Counted from the stretch's first letter, positions 9,098 to 18,229 are shown. The stretch is DNA of 64,000 nt from Burkholderia sp. D-99 (GCF_011605345.1 NZ_JAAOXM010000007.1:248001-312000), one strand, 5' to 3'. The notes: generated by a model not told the origin, from the sequence alone. Numbers and translations: made by a program.

Positions 9098-9970
9098 GTG
9101 AGCGCCGCCGACGAGGCCAGCGCCGCCCGGCAGGACGACGCGATCGCCGCGCCCGCGGGCGCCGATTCGACGCCCGACACGGTCGACGGTGTCGCGGCAT
9201 TTGCTCGCCTGTACGGCGAGCCGCTCTTCAAGCTGCCGCAGGATCTCTACATCCCGCCCGATGCGCTCGAGATCTTCCTCGAGACCTTCGAAGGCCCGCT
9301 CGACCTGCTGCTCTACCTGATCCGCAAGCAGAACTTCAACGTGCTCGACATCCCGATGGCGCAGGTCACCGCGCAATATCTGGGCTACGTCGACCAGATC
9401 CGCACGTCGAACCTCGAGCTCGCAGCCGAGTACCTGCTGATGGCCGCGATGCTGATCGAGATCAAGTCGCGGATGCTGCTGCCGGTCAAGAAGGCCGACA
9501 CCGGCGAGGAAGCCGAGGATCCGCGCGCCGAACTCGTGCGCCGCCTGCTCGAATATGAGCAGATGAAGCTCGCTGCACAACGTATCGACCGGTTGCCGCA
9601 GCTCGGCCGCGACTTCCTGCGCGCCGACGTCTACATCGAGCAGAGCGTCACGCCGCGCTTCCCCGACGTGAATTCGGACGACCTGCGCGCCGCATGGGCC
9701 GACGTGCTCAAGCGCGCGAAGCTCGTCCAGCACCACAAGATCTCCCGCGAGGAGCTGTCGGTGCGCGAACACATGAGCCTGATCCTGCGCCGGCTGCAGA
9801 ACGCGCGCTTCATGGAGTTCGCCGAGCTGTTCGACACGTCGCGCGGCGTGCCGGTCGTTGTCGTGAATTTCATCGCGATGCTCGAACTCGCGCGCGAATC
9901 GCTCCTCGAGATCACGCAGGCCGAACCGTTCGCGCCGATCTACGTGCGCCTCGCGTACCTGCCCGCGTAA
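9098..9970 (+). CDS. scpA: Segregation and condensation protein A
   Basis: 290 residues, the kleisin subunit of the SMC-ScpAB condensin that compacts and helps segregate the chromosome. After a variable acidic/Ala-rich N-terminus come the family hallmarks: LETFEGPLDLLLYLIRKQ (residues about 64-81), the IPMAQVTAQYL segment, and ELAAEYLLMAAMLIEIKSRMLLP. A winged-helix-like C-terminus follows. It starts with GTG four bases after the DUF3460 stop. scpB is not in the window. Confidence 0.93.
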   Translation: MSAADEASAARQDDAIAAPAGADSTPDTVDGVAAFARLYGEPLFKLPQDLYIPPDALEIFLETFEGPLDLLLYLIRKQNFNVLDIPMAQVTAQYLGYVDQIRTSNLELAAEYLLMAAMLIEIKSRMLLPVKKADTGEEAEDPRAELVRRLLEYEQMKLAAQRIDRLPQLGRDFLRADVYIEQSVTPRFPDVNSDDLRAAWADVLKRAKLVQHHKISREELSVREHMSLILRRLQNARFMEFAELFDTSRGVPVVVVNFIAMLELARESLLEITQAEPFAPIYVRLAYLPA

Positions 9971-10079
9971 CGCCCGCGCCCGCCCTTCCCGTTCTCCCGA
10001 TTCATCCCGGCACACTTGCCGCCTCACCGCAGCCCGACGCGGCCGCGCGGGCCGGTGCCGGCACGCCCGATTTAAAAGT

Positions 10080-10091
10080 GAACGATCGTTC
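10080..10091. promoter_or_regulatory. Perfect 12-bp palindrome in the scpA-panC gap
   Basis: GAACGATCGTTC is a perfect palindrome in an AT-rich pocket, about 32 bases upstream of a -10-like TACAAT (10123-10128) and about 145 bases before panC. It could be an operator (TetR-type sites can look like this) or chance. No repressor gene is adjacent. Confidence 0.3.
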
Positions 10092-10235
10092 TTTTTTCGA
10101 TGCGTTTGGCGGCCAAATCCTCTACAATCCGCCGACGCCCGATGCGCCGCCCGCGCGCCGGCGTTCTCCGCTTCGACCCCGACGCCGCCGCTGCGGCGCC
10201 AACGCGCGCATGCGCGAGGAACCCGCTACCCGATC

Positions 10236-11075
10236 ATGAAAGTCATCAGCTCGATCCATGAACTGCGCGACCAGTTGCGCGGACAGAACCGCACGGCGTT
10301 CGTGCCGACGATGGGCAACCTGCACGAAGGGCACCTGTCGCTGATGCGCCTCGCGCGCCAGCACGGCGACCCGGTCGTGGCGAGCATCTTCGTCAACCGG
10401 CTGCAATTCGGCCCGAACGAGGATTTCGACAAGTATCCGCGCACGCTCCAGGACGATATCGAGAAGCTGCAGAAGGAAAACGTCTATGTGCTGTTCGCGC
10501 CGACCGAGCGCGACATGTACCCGGAACCGCAGGAATACCGCGTACTGCCGCCGGATGACCTCGGCGGGATTCTCGAGGGTGAATTCCGGCCCGGCTTCTT
10601 CGCCGGCGTGTGCACGGTCGTCACGAAGCTGATGTCCTGCGTGCAGCCGCGCGTCGCGGTGTTCGGCAAGAAGGATTACCAGCAGTTGATGATCGTGCGC
10701 CGGATGTGCCAGCAGCTCGCGCTGCCGGTCGAGATCATCGCGGCCGAAACCGTGCGCGACGAGGACGGCCTCGCGCTGTCGTCGCGCAACCGCTACCTGA
10801 CGGCCGACGAGCGCAAGGAAGCGCCCGAGCTCGCGAAAACGCTGCAGCGCGTGCGCGACAGCGTGCTCGGCGGCGAACGCGACCTCGGCAAGCTCGAGCA
10901 GCACGCGCGCACGCACCTGGCCGAGCGCGGCTGGGCGCCCGACTACATTGCGATCCGCCGCCGCGCGAACCTGATCGCACCGAGCGCCGCCGAACTCGAA
11001 GCCGGCGAGCCGCTCGTCGTGCTCGCGGCCGCGAAGCTCGGCGCGACGCGCCTCATCGATAACCTGGAAATCTGA
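10236..11075 (+). CDS. panC: Pantothenate synthetase (pantoate--beta-alanine ligase)
   Basis: 279 residues. It joins pantoate and beta-alanine with ATP to give pantothenate, the coenzyme A precursor. The nucleotidyltransferase signature PTMGNLHEGH (25-34; H30 and H33) and the downstream FGKKDYQQL and SSRNRYL segments are intact, the last serving as the KMSKS equivalent. Length is normal. panD follows after 45 bases, so the enzyme making beta-alanine and the enzyme using it are expressed together. Confidence 0.96.
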   Translation: MKVISSIHELRDQLRGQNRTAFVPTMGNLHEGHLSLMRLARQHGDPVVASIFVNRLQFGPNEDFDKYPRTLQDDIEKLQKENVYVLFAPTERDMYPEPQEYRVLPPDDLGGILEGEFRPGFFAGVCTVVTKLMSCVQPRVAVFGKKDYQQLMIVRRMCQQLALPVEIIAAETVRDEDGLALSSRNRYLTADERKEAPELAKTLQRVRDSVLGGERDLGKLEQHARTHLAERGWAPDYIAIRRRANLIAPSAAELEAGEPLVVLAAAKLGATRLIDNLEI

Positions 11076-11120
11076 CGGGCCGCCCCGCCCGCGCCTCACA
11101 CGACGCATCACGGAGACACC

Positions 11121-11507
11121 ATGCAGCGCCACATGCTCAAATCGAAGATCCACCGCGCGGCCGTCACGCACTGCGAGCTGCACTACGAAGGCTCGTGCGC
11201 GATCGACGAAGACCTGCTTGAAGCGGCGGGCCTCATCGAAAACGAACGGATCGACATCTGGAACATCAATAACGGCGAGCGCTTCTCGACGTACGCGATC
11301 AAGGGTGAGCGCGGCAGCGGGATGATCTCGCTGAACGGCTCGGCCGCGCGTCGCGCGCAGCTCGGCGACCTCGTGATCATCGCGGCATTCGCGATGGTCG
11401 ACGAAGCCGAGCTGCAGGCCGGCTGGAAGCCGAAGCTCGTGTTCATCGACGACGGCAACAAGATCAAGGGCCACCGCGATCACGTGCCGACGCAGAACTG
11501 GACCTGA
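11121..11507 (+). CDS. panD: Aspartate 1-decarboxylase precursor
   Basis: 128 residues. A pyruvoyl-dependent enzyme that makes beta-alanine from aspartate for panC. The proenzyme cleaves itself at G24-S25 (YEGSCAIDEDL), which is intact, turning Ser25 into the pyruvoyl group. The YAIKGERGSG and INGSAA-type motifs are present. A GGAGA ribosome site precedes the ATG. It is the last gene of the scpA-panC-panD run on this strand. Confidence 0.96.
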   Translation: MQRHMLKSKIHRAAVTHCELHYEGSCAIDEDLLEAAGLIENERIDIWNINNGERFSTYAIKGERGSGMISLNGSAARRAQLGDLVIIAAFAMVDEAELQAGWKPKLVFIDDGNKIKGHRDHVPTQNWT

Positions 11508-11633
11508 CCGGCCGCCCGCGTGCCATGGCGCGCGGGAGCGGCTGCGCCGCCTGCGGTCGAAGGGCCGGATTCCGTGTACCGCGGGATCCGGCCCTTTCTC
11601 ATTTCATCGCGTACCGGCCCGGCGACCGCGCGA

Positions 11634-12302
11634 TCAGGACGCCTTGGCGGCCTTCTCCGTCTTCTCTGCCTTCGGCGCGCGGCGTTCGGCCCATTCGACG
11701 ATCGGCCGCCACTGTTCGAGATCCTTCTCGACCCGGCTCTTCGCGACGTCCCACAGCGTGAGGCCGTGCGCGGCGATCTGCACGTAGTTCTGCGTGTCGC
11801 GCACGTAGCCGAGCACCGGCAGGCCGAGCCCTTCGACGAACCGGTGAAGCTGGTCCGACGAACGCGTGCGCGCATCGACCCGCATCCCGACGATCCCGAC
11901 CTCGACGCTGCCCTTGCGCACCGCCTTCTCGCCGGCGAGGCGCTCCAGAAACTGCTGCGTGGCCAGAATGTCGAACAGCGACGGCTGCAGCGGCACGATC
12001 ACCTTGTCGGCCAGTTGCAGCGCAACGTTGAGCCGGTTGCCGTGCAGGCCGGCCGGCGTATCGATCACCGCATATTCGAGGCCGCGCGGCGGCTTCGTCG
12101 GCGCGTCCGGATCGAGCTCCCATGCCTCGATCGCCGGCAATCCGGCCGGCCGGAGGTCGAGCCACGCGTGCGCGGACTGCTGCCGGTCCAGGTCGGCAAG
12201 CGCGACCCACGCGCCCTGCGCCGCGAAATAGCCGGCAAGATTGGTGGACAGCGTGCTCTTCCCCACGCCGCCCTTCGGATTCGCCACCACGATCACCGTC
12301 AT
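11634..12302 (-). CDS. Orphan ParA/MinD-type ATPase
   Basis: 222 residues with a deviant Walker A motif KGGVGKST (10-17) at the very start, a switch region around VIDTPAG, and a Lys/Ala/Glu-rich tail. The ATG at 12302 is chosen because GGGGG precedes it and homologues begin with the Walker A strand; the frame is open further upstream. ParA-type ATPases position DNA or protein complexes in the cell. There is no ParB, no parS-like repeat and no min gene nearby, so its cargo is unknown. It is convergent with panD. Confidence 0.8.
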   Translation of the reverse strand: MTVIVVANPKGGVGKSTLSTNLAGYFAAQGAWVALADLDRQQSAHAWLDLRPAGLPAIEAWELDPDAPTKPPRGLEYAVIDTPAGLHGNRLNVALQLADKVIVPLQPSLFDILATQQFLERLAGEKAVRKGSVEVGIVGMRVDARTRSSDQLHRFVEGLGLPVLGYVRDTQNYVQIAAHGLTLWDVAKSRVEKDLEQWRPIVEWAERRAPKAEKTEKAAKAS

Positions 12303-12438
12303 GAATTCCCCCGAAAAAGCCGCGCGGCGCCCGCCGCATGGCAGGCGCCGCTCGATTGCGGATACAGGGAGCGATGATATCGGCAAACGGGGTGTCACCG
12401 GAACGGGTTGCGCCGCACCGCGGACGCCGAGCTACCCG

Positions 12439-12852
12439 TTACGCACGCTGAACCGCGGCCTCCCGTGCGCCGAGCGCGTACGCGCCGCCGCCCAGCAGCG
12501 CCTGCACGGCAAGCGTGACCGCCCAGAACGCCGGATATTCCCAGCCGCCGTTCGGTGACGTGAAGCTCCAGCCGTTCGGCAGATGCGCGGCGATCGCGCC
12601 GAGCATGAACGGCAGCAGCACGAGCGCGGCGACCCGCACACGGAAGCCCGCGAGCAGCGCCAGGCCGCCGGCCAGTTCGACGAACGTCGTCAGGTACGCG
12701 AGCCAGCCCGGCAGGCCGATCGACGCGAAGAACTGCGCGGTGCCGGGCAGCGTGAAGACGAACACCTTCTGCGCGACGTGCGCGAGGTACAGCACGCCGA
12801 GCGCGACGCGCAGCAGTGTCGCGGCGAAATCGTTGAGGCGATTGGGGTTCAT
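12439..12852 (-). CDS. DoxX family membrane protein
   Basis: 137 residues with four hydrophobic segments (about 9-27, 48-67, 72-92, 104-125), the layout of DoxX/DoxD-type small membrane proteins. Family members have been tied to thiol and redox homeostasis, but the role here is not evident. It stands alone: the gene ahead is the small secreted peptide and the one behind is the ParA ATPase. The upstream gap contains an AT-rich stretch with ATTCGAAT near 12893, likely its promoter area. Confidence 0.85.
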   Translation of the reverse strand: MNPNRLNDFAATLLRVALGVLYLAHVAQKVFVFTLPGTAQFFASIGLPGWLAYLTTFVELAGGLALLAGFRVRVAALVLLPFMLGAIAAHLPNGWSFTSPNGGWEYPAFWAVTLAVQALLGGGAYALGAREAAVQRA

Positions 12853-12964
12853 GGCAAATTCCTTCGTGAGTGGATGAGAATGAATCGCACTCTATTCGAA
12901 TCGATTTAGCCGATAAACACGCCAATCCGATTTAACTGATTCCCGAAAAGAACGAATCAGGCAT

Positions 12965-12990
12965 AAAAAAGGGCATGACCGATCATGCCC
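12965..12990 (-). terminator. Rho-independent terminator after the small secreted peptide
   Basis: Read on the minus strand, an 8-bp stem gggcatga / tcatgccc with a 4-base loop is followed by six T. It lies about 12 bases after the stop of the 45-residue peptide gene. Confidence 0.8.
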
Positions 12991-13001
12991 CGATGCGAAC
13001 T

Positions 13002-13139
13002 TCAGTAACCACTTTTGCCTTGTGACGAATCTGCGCCGGACGGGCTGCCGCCCGCGCCGTACGAATCGCACGCGTGCGCATAAGCCGACGCGCCCAGCAG
13101 CGCCGCCAACAGCACGCTCCACCACCACCGAACCTTCAT
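13002..13139 (-). CDS. Small secreted peptide, 45 residues, Gly/Ser-rich
   Basis: The translation starts MKVRWWWSVL, continues with a hydrophobic Ala/Leu core and a cleavage-like AYAHA-CD site, and ends in a Gly/Ser-rich mature tail of about 22 residues. A terminator follows directly on the same strand, which supports a real transcript. I do not recognise the family. A Sec signal peptide with one Cys just after the predicted cut is visible, but there is no proper lipobox. Confidence 0.6.
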   Translation of the reverse strand: MKVRWWWSVLLAALLGASAYAHACDSYGAGGSPSGADSSQGKSGY

Positions 13140-13233
13140 CGCCGCACTCCTCCGGACGAACCACCGCCCACCTGTGTTGTACGCGATCCGGCGAAAAATG
13201 CGAGGCCTGTTGCATCGGGCCCCGGCTGGCGCG

Positions 13234-14736
13234 TCAGCGGAATTCCGCGTACAGCGCGTCGAGGTCGAGATGGTCGGCGAATGTGTCGGCCAGCCGCTCG
13301 AGCGATGCCTCGCGCAGCGCCGGATAGTCGATGCGCTCCGCGCCGTCGAGCCCGGCCCACGCGAGCAGCGCCGTGCATGCGTCGGGCGAGTCGAACAGCC
13401 CGTGCACGTAAGTCGCGAGGAGCTGGCCGTCGGCGGACACCGCGCCGTCCGGGCGCGTGCCGCCCTGCGCGGCGTCGGCTGCGAGCGCGAGCGCAGGCGC
13501 CGCGAGCGCGGGCCCATGCGTGTCGCCCATGTGGATCTCGTAGCCGCTCACGGCGGCCCCGCCCGCCAGCGTGAGCTGCCCGGTCACGTTCTTCAGCGTC
13601 TTGTCGCGCTGCAGCGTCGTGTCGAAATCGAGCAGCCCGAGCCCCGGCACGCTGCCGGGCGCGCCTTCGAGACCGAGCGGATCGTCGAGCGTGCGGCCGA
13701 GCATCTGCATCCCGCCGCAGATGCCGATCACCTTGCCGCCGTAACGCAGGTGGCGACGGATCAGCGTGTCCCAGCCCGCGTCGCGCAGCCATGCCAGATC
13801 GCGCTGCACGCTCTTCGAACCGGGCAGGATCAGCAGGTCGGCGTCCGGCACCGGGCCGCTCTTCCAGTAGGTGAACTCGACCTGCGGATGCGCGCGCAGC
13901 GGATCGAAATCGGTGTGGTTGCTGATGCGCGGCAGCGCGGGCACGACGACGCGCAGCACGCCGGCGTCGCCGCGTGCGGCGGCGCTACGCGCCTGTGCGG
14001 GCAGCATGTCCTCGGCATCGAGCGTCAGCCCGTGCAGGTACGGCAGCACGCCGAATACCGGCTTGCCCGTCTGCACGCGCAGCCAGTCGAGCCCCGGTTC
14101 GAGCAGCTTGACATCGCCGCGGAAGCGGTTGATCACGAAGCCGCGCACACGTGCGCGCTCGCTGTCCGACAGGCACGCGAGCGTGCCGACCAGGTGCGCG
14201 AACACGCCGCCGCGGTCGATGTCGGCGACCAGCACGACCGGGCAGTCGACGCGTTCGGCAAAACCCATGTTCGCGATGTCGCCGGCGCGCAGATTGATCT
14301 CGGCCGGGCTGCCCGCGCCCTCGACGATCACCGTGTCGTAGCCGGCGCGCAGGCGCGCGTAAGACTCGAGCACCGCTTCGAACGCGACCGGCTTGTAGTC
14401 GTGATACGCGCGCGCATCGAGGTTCATGCGCGCCTTGCCGTGAATGATCACCTGCGCGCCGCGGTCGCTCGTCGGCTTCAGCAGCACGGGGTTGAAATCC
14501 GTATGCGGCGCGACGCCCGCGGCCAGTGCCTGCAGCGCCTGCGCGCGGCCGATTTCGCCGCCGTCGGCCGTCACCGCACTGTTGAGCGCCATGTTCTGCG
14601 GCTTGAACGGCGCAACGCGCGCGCCGCCGCGGCGCGCGAGGCGGCACAATCCCGCGACGAGCGTGCTCTTGCCCGCGTCGGACGTCGTGCCCTGGATCAT
14701 CAGCGTGCCGCGCGGCCGCGGCTCGGGTGCATTCAT
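13234..14736 (-). CDS. cobQ: Cobyric acid synthase
   Basis: 500 residues from the ATG at 14736 (an earlier ATG at 14769 is in frame). It amidates four side chains of adenosylcobyrinic a,c-diamide using glutamine and ATP. N-terminal P-loop-like GTTSDAGKS (16-24); C-terminal class I glutamine amidotransferase with nucleophile C340 in VIGICGGMQMLG and the late YVHGLF histidine segment. It is divergent from cobU with a 74-base gap, at the head of the cobalamin island. Length is normal. Confidence 0.95.
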   Translation of the reverse strand: MNAPEPRPRGTLMIQGTTSDAGKSTLVAGLCRLARRGGARVAPFKPQNMALNSAVTADGGEIGRAQALQALAAGVAPHTDFNPVLLKPTSDRGAQVIIHGKARMNLDARAYHDYKPVAFEAVLESYARLRAGYDTVIVEGAGSPAEINLRAGDIANMGFAERVDCPVVLVADIDRGGVFAHLVGTLACLSDSERARVRGFVINRFRGDVKLLEPGLDWLRVQTGKPVFGVLPYLHGLTLDAEDMLPAQARSAAARGDAGVLRVVVPALPRISNHTDFDPLRAHPQVEFTYWKSGPVPDADLLILPGSKSVQRDLAWLRDAGWDTLIRRHLRYGGKVIGICGGMQMLGRTLDDPLGLEGAPGSVPGLGLLDFDTTLQRDKTLKNVTGQLTLAGGAAVSGYEIHMGDTHGPALAAPALALAADAAQGGTRPDGAVSADGQLLATYVHGLFDSPDACTALLAWAGLDGAERIDYPALREASLERLADTFADHLDLDALYAEFR

Positions 14737-14810
14737 CGTGTAAAGGTCATTGCGAAGCAAAGGCCGCATTATCGCCCGCGCCGGTATGCCCGCGCCGTTA
14801 CAATCACGCG

Positions 14811-15365
14811 ATGATTCCGCACGACCTCACCTTCGTCCTCGGCGGCGCGCGCTCGGGCAAGAGCGCCTACGCCGAGCAGCTCGCCGCCGACAGCGGCCGC
14901 CCCGTCACCTACATCGCGACCGCGACCGCCGCCGATGCCGAATTCGCGCAGCGCATCGCGCACCATCGTGCGCGCCGGCCGGCCGCCTGGGGTTTCGCCG
15001 ACGCCCCCGTCGACCTCGCCGGTACGCTCGCGCGGCTCGACGATCCGCACGCGTGCCTGCTCGTCGACTGCCTGACGCTGTGGCTCACGAACCTGCTGTG
15101 CCCGGCCGACGGCGAACCGCTCGACGATGCGCAGTACGCGGCGCAGGTCGACCGGCTCGAGCACGCGTTGCGCGGCGCGCGCGCGAAGGTGATCGTCGTC
15201 AGCAACGAGATCGGGCTCGGCGTCGTGCCGCTCGGGTCGGTCACGCGCCGCTACGTCGACGAACTCGGGCGCCTGAACCAGCGTGTCGCCGCGCTCGCGA
15301 CGCGCGTGACGCTGCTCGTCGCCGGGCTGCCGCTCGACCTCAAGACGGGAGCGCCGTCATGCTGA
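14811..15365 (+). CDS. cobU: Adenosylcobinamide kinase / guanylyltransferase
   Basis: 184 residues. A bifunctional enzyme that phosphorylates adenosylcobinamide and transfers GMP to it, in late cobalamin assembly and salvage. The P-loop GGARSGKS (11-18) is at the start and the VDCLTLWLTNLL and VSNEIGLGVVP motifs are in place. The ATG at 14811 is the one that puts the P-loop at the usual position; the open frame extends further upstream. It overlaps cbiB by 7 bases, so the two are probably coupled. Confidence 0.95.
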   Translation: MIPHDLTFVLGGARSGKSAYAEQLAADSGRPVTYIATATAADAEFAQRIAHHRARRPAAWGFADAPVDLAGTLARLDDPHACLLVDCLTLWLTNLLCPADGEPLDDAQYAAQVDRLEHALRGARAKVIVVSNEIGLGVVPLGSVTRRYVDELGRLNQRVAALATRVTLLVAGLPLDLKTGAPSC

Positions 15366-16303
15366 TGCTGTCGCTGCCCGTTGTCGCGATGTTCGCGGTC
15401 GCGGCCGCGATCATCGACCGCGCGATCGGCGAACCGGCCGGCTGGCATCCGCTCGTCGCGTTCGGCCGCCTCGCCGCGCGCATCGAAGGCGCGCTGAACA
15501 CCGGCCGGCGCGGCCGCGTGGTCGGCGTTGCCGCGTGGATCGCGGCGGTCGTGCCGCCGGTCGCCGTCGCGGCATGGCTCGCGGCCGTGCTGCCGTGGCC
15601 GCTCGCAGCCGCGCTGCACATCGCCCTGCTGTGGTTCGCACTCGGCGCGAAAAGCCTCACTGACCACGTCGCGCCGATCGCCGCGGCACTGCTGCGGCGC
15701 GACCTCGGCACCGCCCGCACGCTGACCGCGCGCATCGTGTCGCGCGACACGAGCGACGCGGACGAAGGCGCGCTGTCGCGTGCGGCCGTCGAATCCGCGC
15801 TCGAGAACGGCAACGACGCGATCTTCGGCGCGCTGTTCTGGTTCGTCGTCGCGGGCGGCCCGGGCGCGCTGCTGTTCCGGCTCGCGAACACGCTCGACGC
15901 GATGTGGGGCTACCGCACGCCGCGCTTCCTGACCTTCGGCTGGGCCGCCGCGCGCCTCGACGACGCGCTCAACTGGATTCCCGCGCGCCTCACGGCCGCG
16001 AGCTACGCGCTGCTCGGCGATACGGCCGCCGCATGGCGCTGCTGGCGCACGCAGGCGCGCCACTGGGACAGCCCGAACGCGGGCCCGGTGATGGCCGCCG
16101 GCGCCGGCAGCCTGAACGTGCAGCTCGGCGGCCCGGCCGTCTATCACGGCGAGATCGAGGATCGTCCCGCGCTCGGCACCGGCGCAACGGCGACCGCCAT
16201 CCACATCGTCGCCGCGTTGTCGCTCGTCACGCGCACGCTTGCCCTGTGGCTCGCGCTGCTGGTCGCGAGCGGCGCACTCGTCATGGCCACCCATCATGTC
16301 TGA
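15359..16303 (+). CDS. cbiB: Adenosylcobinamide-phosphate synthase (CbiB/CobD family)
   Basis: 314 residues, a polytopic inner-membrane protein that attaches the aminopropanol (phosphate) arm to adenosylcobyric acid. Hydrophobic segments sit at about 3-20, 55-95 and near the C-terminus. The family blocks RDTSDADEGALSRAA, ESALENGNDAIFGALFW and MWGYRTPRFLTFGWAAARLDD are present. A second ATG lies two codons downstream and could be the start. It sits between cobU and the aminotransferase-like cobD and works with it. Confidence 0.93.
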   Translation: MLMLSLPVVAMFAVAAAIIDRAIGEPAGWHPLVAFGRLAARIEGALNTGRRGRVVGVAAWIAAVVPPVAVAAWLAAVLPWPLAAALHIALLWFALGAKSLTDHVAPIAAALLRRDLGTARTLTARIVSRDTSDADEGALSRAAVESALENGNDAIFGALFWFVVAGGPGALLFRLANTLDAMWGYRTPRFLTFGWAAARLDDALNWIPARLTAASYALLGDTAAAWRCWRTQARHWDSPNAGPVMAAGAGSLNVQLGGPAVYHGEIEDRPALGTGATATAIHIVAALSLVTRTLALWLALLVASGALVMATHHV

Positions 16304-17315
16304 CATCCGCATCGCGCACGGCGGCAACCTGCATGAAGCCGCACGCCGCCACGGCATTCCGTACGACACGTGGCTCGACCTGTCGACCGGCATCAATCCG
16401 GTCGGCTATCCGGTGCCCCCCGTCCCGGCCGACGCATGGCGCCGGCTGCCCGACGACGGCGACGGCCTCGCGGCCTGCGCCGCGCAGTACTACCACGCGC
16501 CCGATCCCGCGCACGTGCTGCCGGTTGCCGGCAGCCAGGCAGCAATCCGCGCATTGCCCGCGTTGCTGCCGACCGGCGACGCCGGCGTCGCGGCGCTCGC
16601 GTACGGCGAATATGCGCCCGCTTTCGCGCGCCACGGCCATCGCGTCGTCGCGCTCGACATCGGCACGGATACGTTGCCTGCAACGTTGCGCCACGTCATC
16701 GTCGGGAATCCGAACAATCCCACCGCCGAATTCGTGCCGGCCGGGCGCCTGCTCGGCTGGCATGCGCAACTGGCGGCGCGCGGCGGCACGCTGATCGTCG
16801 ACGAGGCGTTCGCCGATACGGGCGCGACGCAATCGCTCGCGCCGCAGGTCGATCGCCCGGGGCTCGTCGTGCTGCGCTCGGTCGGCAAGTTCTTCGGGCT
16901 CGCCGGCATCCGCGCAGGCTTCGTGCTCGCGTGCCCCGACCAGATCGCCGCGCTGCGCGACATGCTCGGCGCATGGACGGTCGGCGGTCCGGCACGCCAC
17001 GCGGTCGCCGCGGCGTTCGCCGATCGCGCATGGCAGGCCGCCGCCCGCGAGCGGCTCGCGGCCGACGGCGAGCGGCTGGCTGCATTGCTGCGCGCGCACC
17101 GCTTCACGGTCCGCGCGACGCCGCTCTTCAGCTGGACCGACGACCCGCGGGCAGCGGCACTGCATGCGGCACTCGCGGCACGCGGGATCTGGACGCGGCA
17201 CTTCCCGGCACCATCGAGCGTACGCGTCGGCCTGCCGGGCAGCGAAGCCGAATGGCAGCGCCTCAGCGACGCGCTCGCCCACTGCGTGCCGCTGCTGCAG
17301 CGGGAATCCGCATGA
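16296..17315 (+). CDS. cobD: Threonine-phosphate decarboxylase (aminotransferase-fold)
   Basis: 339 residues. A PLP enzyme of aminotransferase fold I that makes aminopropanol phosphate from threonine phosphate for the nucleotide loop (CobD in Salmonella naming, CobC in Pseudomonas naming). HGGNLHEAARRHG at the start is the family signature. The GNPNNPT loop is at 137-143, and the PLP lysine is K198 in RSVGKFFGLAGIR. It overlaps the end of cbiB by 8 bases and shares ATGA with btuF. Confidence 0.93.
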   Translation: MSDIRIAHGGNLHEAARRHGIPYDTWLDLSTGINPVGYPVPPVPADAWRRLPDDGDGLAACAAQYYHAPDPAHVLPVAGSQAAIRALPALLPTGDAGVAALAYGEYAPAFARHGHRVVALDIGTDTLPATLRHVIVGNPNNPTAEFVPAGRLLGWHAQLAARGGTLIVDEAFADTGATQSLAPQVDRPGLVVLRSVGKFFGLAGIRAGFVLACPDQIAALRDMLGAWTVGGPARHAVAAAFADRAWQAAARERLAADGERLAALLRAHRFTVRATPLFSWTDDPRAAALHAALAARGIWTRHFPAPSSVRVGLPGSEAEWQRLSDALAHCVPLLQRESA

Positions 17316-18229
17316 ATGCGCGCATGTTTCGCCGGCTGACACCGGTCGCGATGCTGGCCGCACTCGCTCACGCGCCGCTTGTCCATGCCGATGTCACGAC
17401 GCGCGACGACGCCGGCAACACCGTCACGCTGCCTGCGCCCGCGCAGCGCGTGATCAGCCTCGCCCCCCACGCGACCGAACTGGTCTACGCGGCCGGCGGC
17501 GGCGCGAAGCTCGTCGGCACGGTCACGTACAGCGACTATCCGCCCGCCGCGCAAGCGATACCGCGCGTCGGCGACAACAAGGCGCTCGACCTCGAGCGGA
17601 TCGCGGCGCTGAAGCCCGACCTGATCGTCGTCTGGCGGCACGGCAATGCCGAGCGGCAGACCGACGCGTTGCGCGCGCTGCATATCCCGCTGTTCTTCAG
17701 TGAACCGAAGCATCTCGACGACGTAGCGGCGTCGCTGCGCCGGCTCGGCACGCTGCTCGGCACGCAACCGGCTGCCGATACGGCCGCGACCGCCTATACG
17801 CGCGACATCGCGACACTGCGCGCACGTTATGCCGCGCGAGCGCCCGTCACGATGTTCTTCCAGGTCTGGGACCGGCCGCTGATGACGCTCAACGGCGCGC
17901 ACCTGATCAACGACGTGATCGAGCTGTGCGGCGGCCGCAACGTATTCGCATCGCTCAAGCCGCTCGTGCCGACCGTCACCGACGAAGCGGTGCTCGCGGC
18001 GAATCCGGAGGCGATCGTGACGACCGGCGCGGGTGCGTCGCGCACGGACGAACCGCTGCCGAGCCTGGCGCGCTGGCGCACGTGGCCCGCGCTGACGGCC
18101 GTGGCGCGCAACAACCTGTTCGCGATCGACGGCGATCTGCTGACGCGGCCGTCGCCGCGGATCGCGCAGGGCGCGGCCGCGCTGTGCGAGGATCTCGATG
18201 CCGCGCGTGCACGGCGGCCGGCGCGCTGA
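17312..18229 (+). CDS. btuF: Periplasmic cobalamin-binding protein
   Basis: 305 residues with a signal peptide (about 1-26, ending VHADV) and a class III periplasmic binding fold: RVISLAPHATELVYAAGGG, then LKPDLIVVW, and the central helix. It delivers cobalamin or cobinamide to the BtuCD importer, whose genes lie on the opposite strand at 20776-22586. The start overlaps the previous stop (ATGA). Related haem and siderophore binders share the fold, but the location inside the cobalamin island supports the call. Confidence 0.88.
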   Translation: MNARMFRRLTPVAMLAALAHAPLVHADVTTRDDAGNTVTLPAPAQRVISLAPHATELVYAAGGGAKLVGTVTYSDYPPAAQAIPRVGDNKALDLERIAALKPDLIVVWRHGNAERQTDALRALHIPLFFSEPKHLDDVAASLRRLGTLLGTQPAADTAATAYTRDIATLRARYAARAPVTMFFQVWDRPLMTLNGAHLINDVIELCGGRNVFASLKPLVPTVTDEAVLAANPEAIVTTGAGASRTDEPLPSLARWRTWPALTAVARNNLFAIDGDLLTRPSPRIAQGAAALCEDLDAARARRPAR

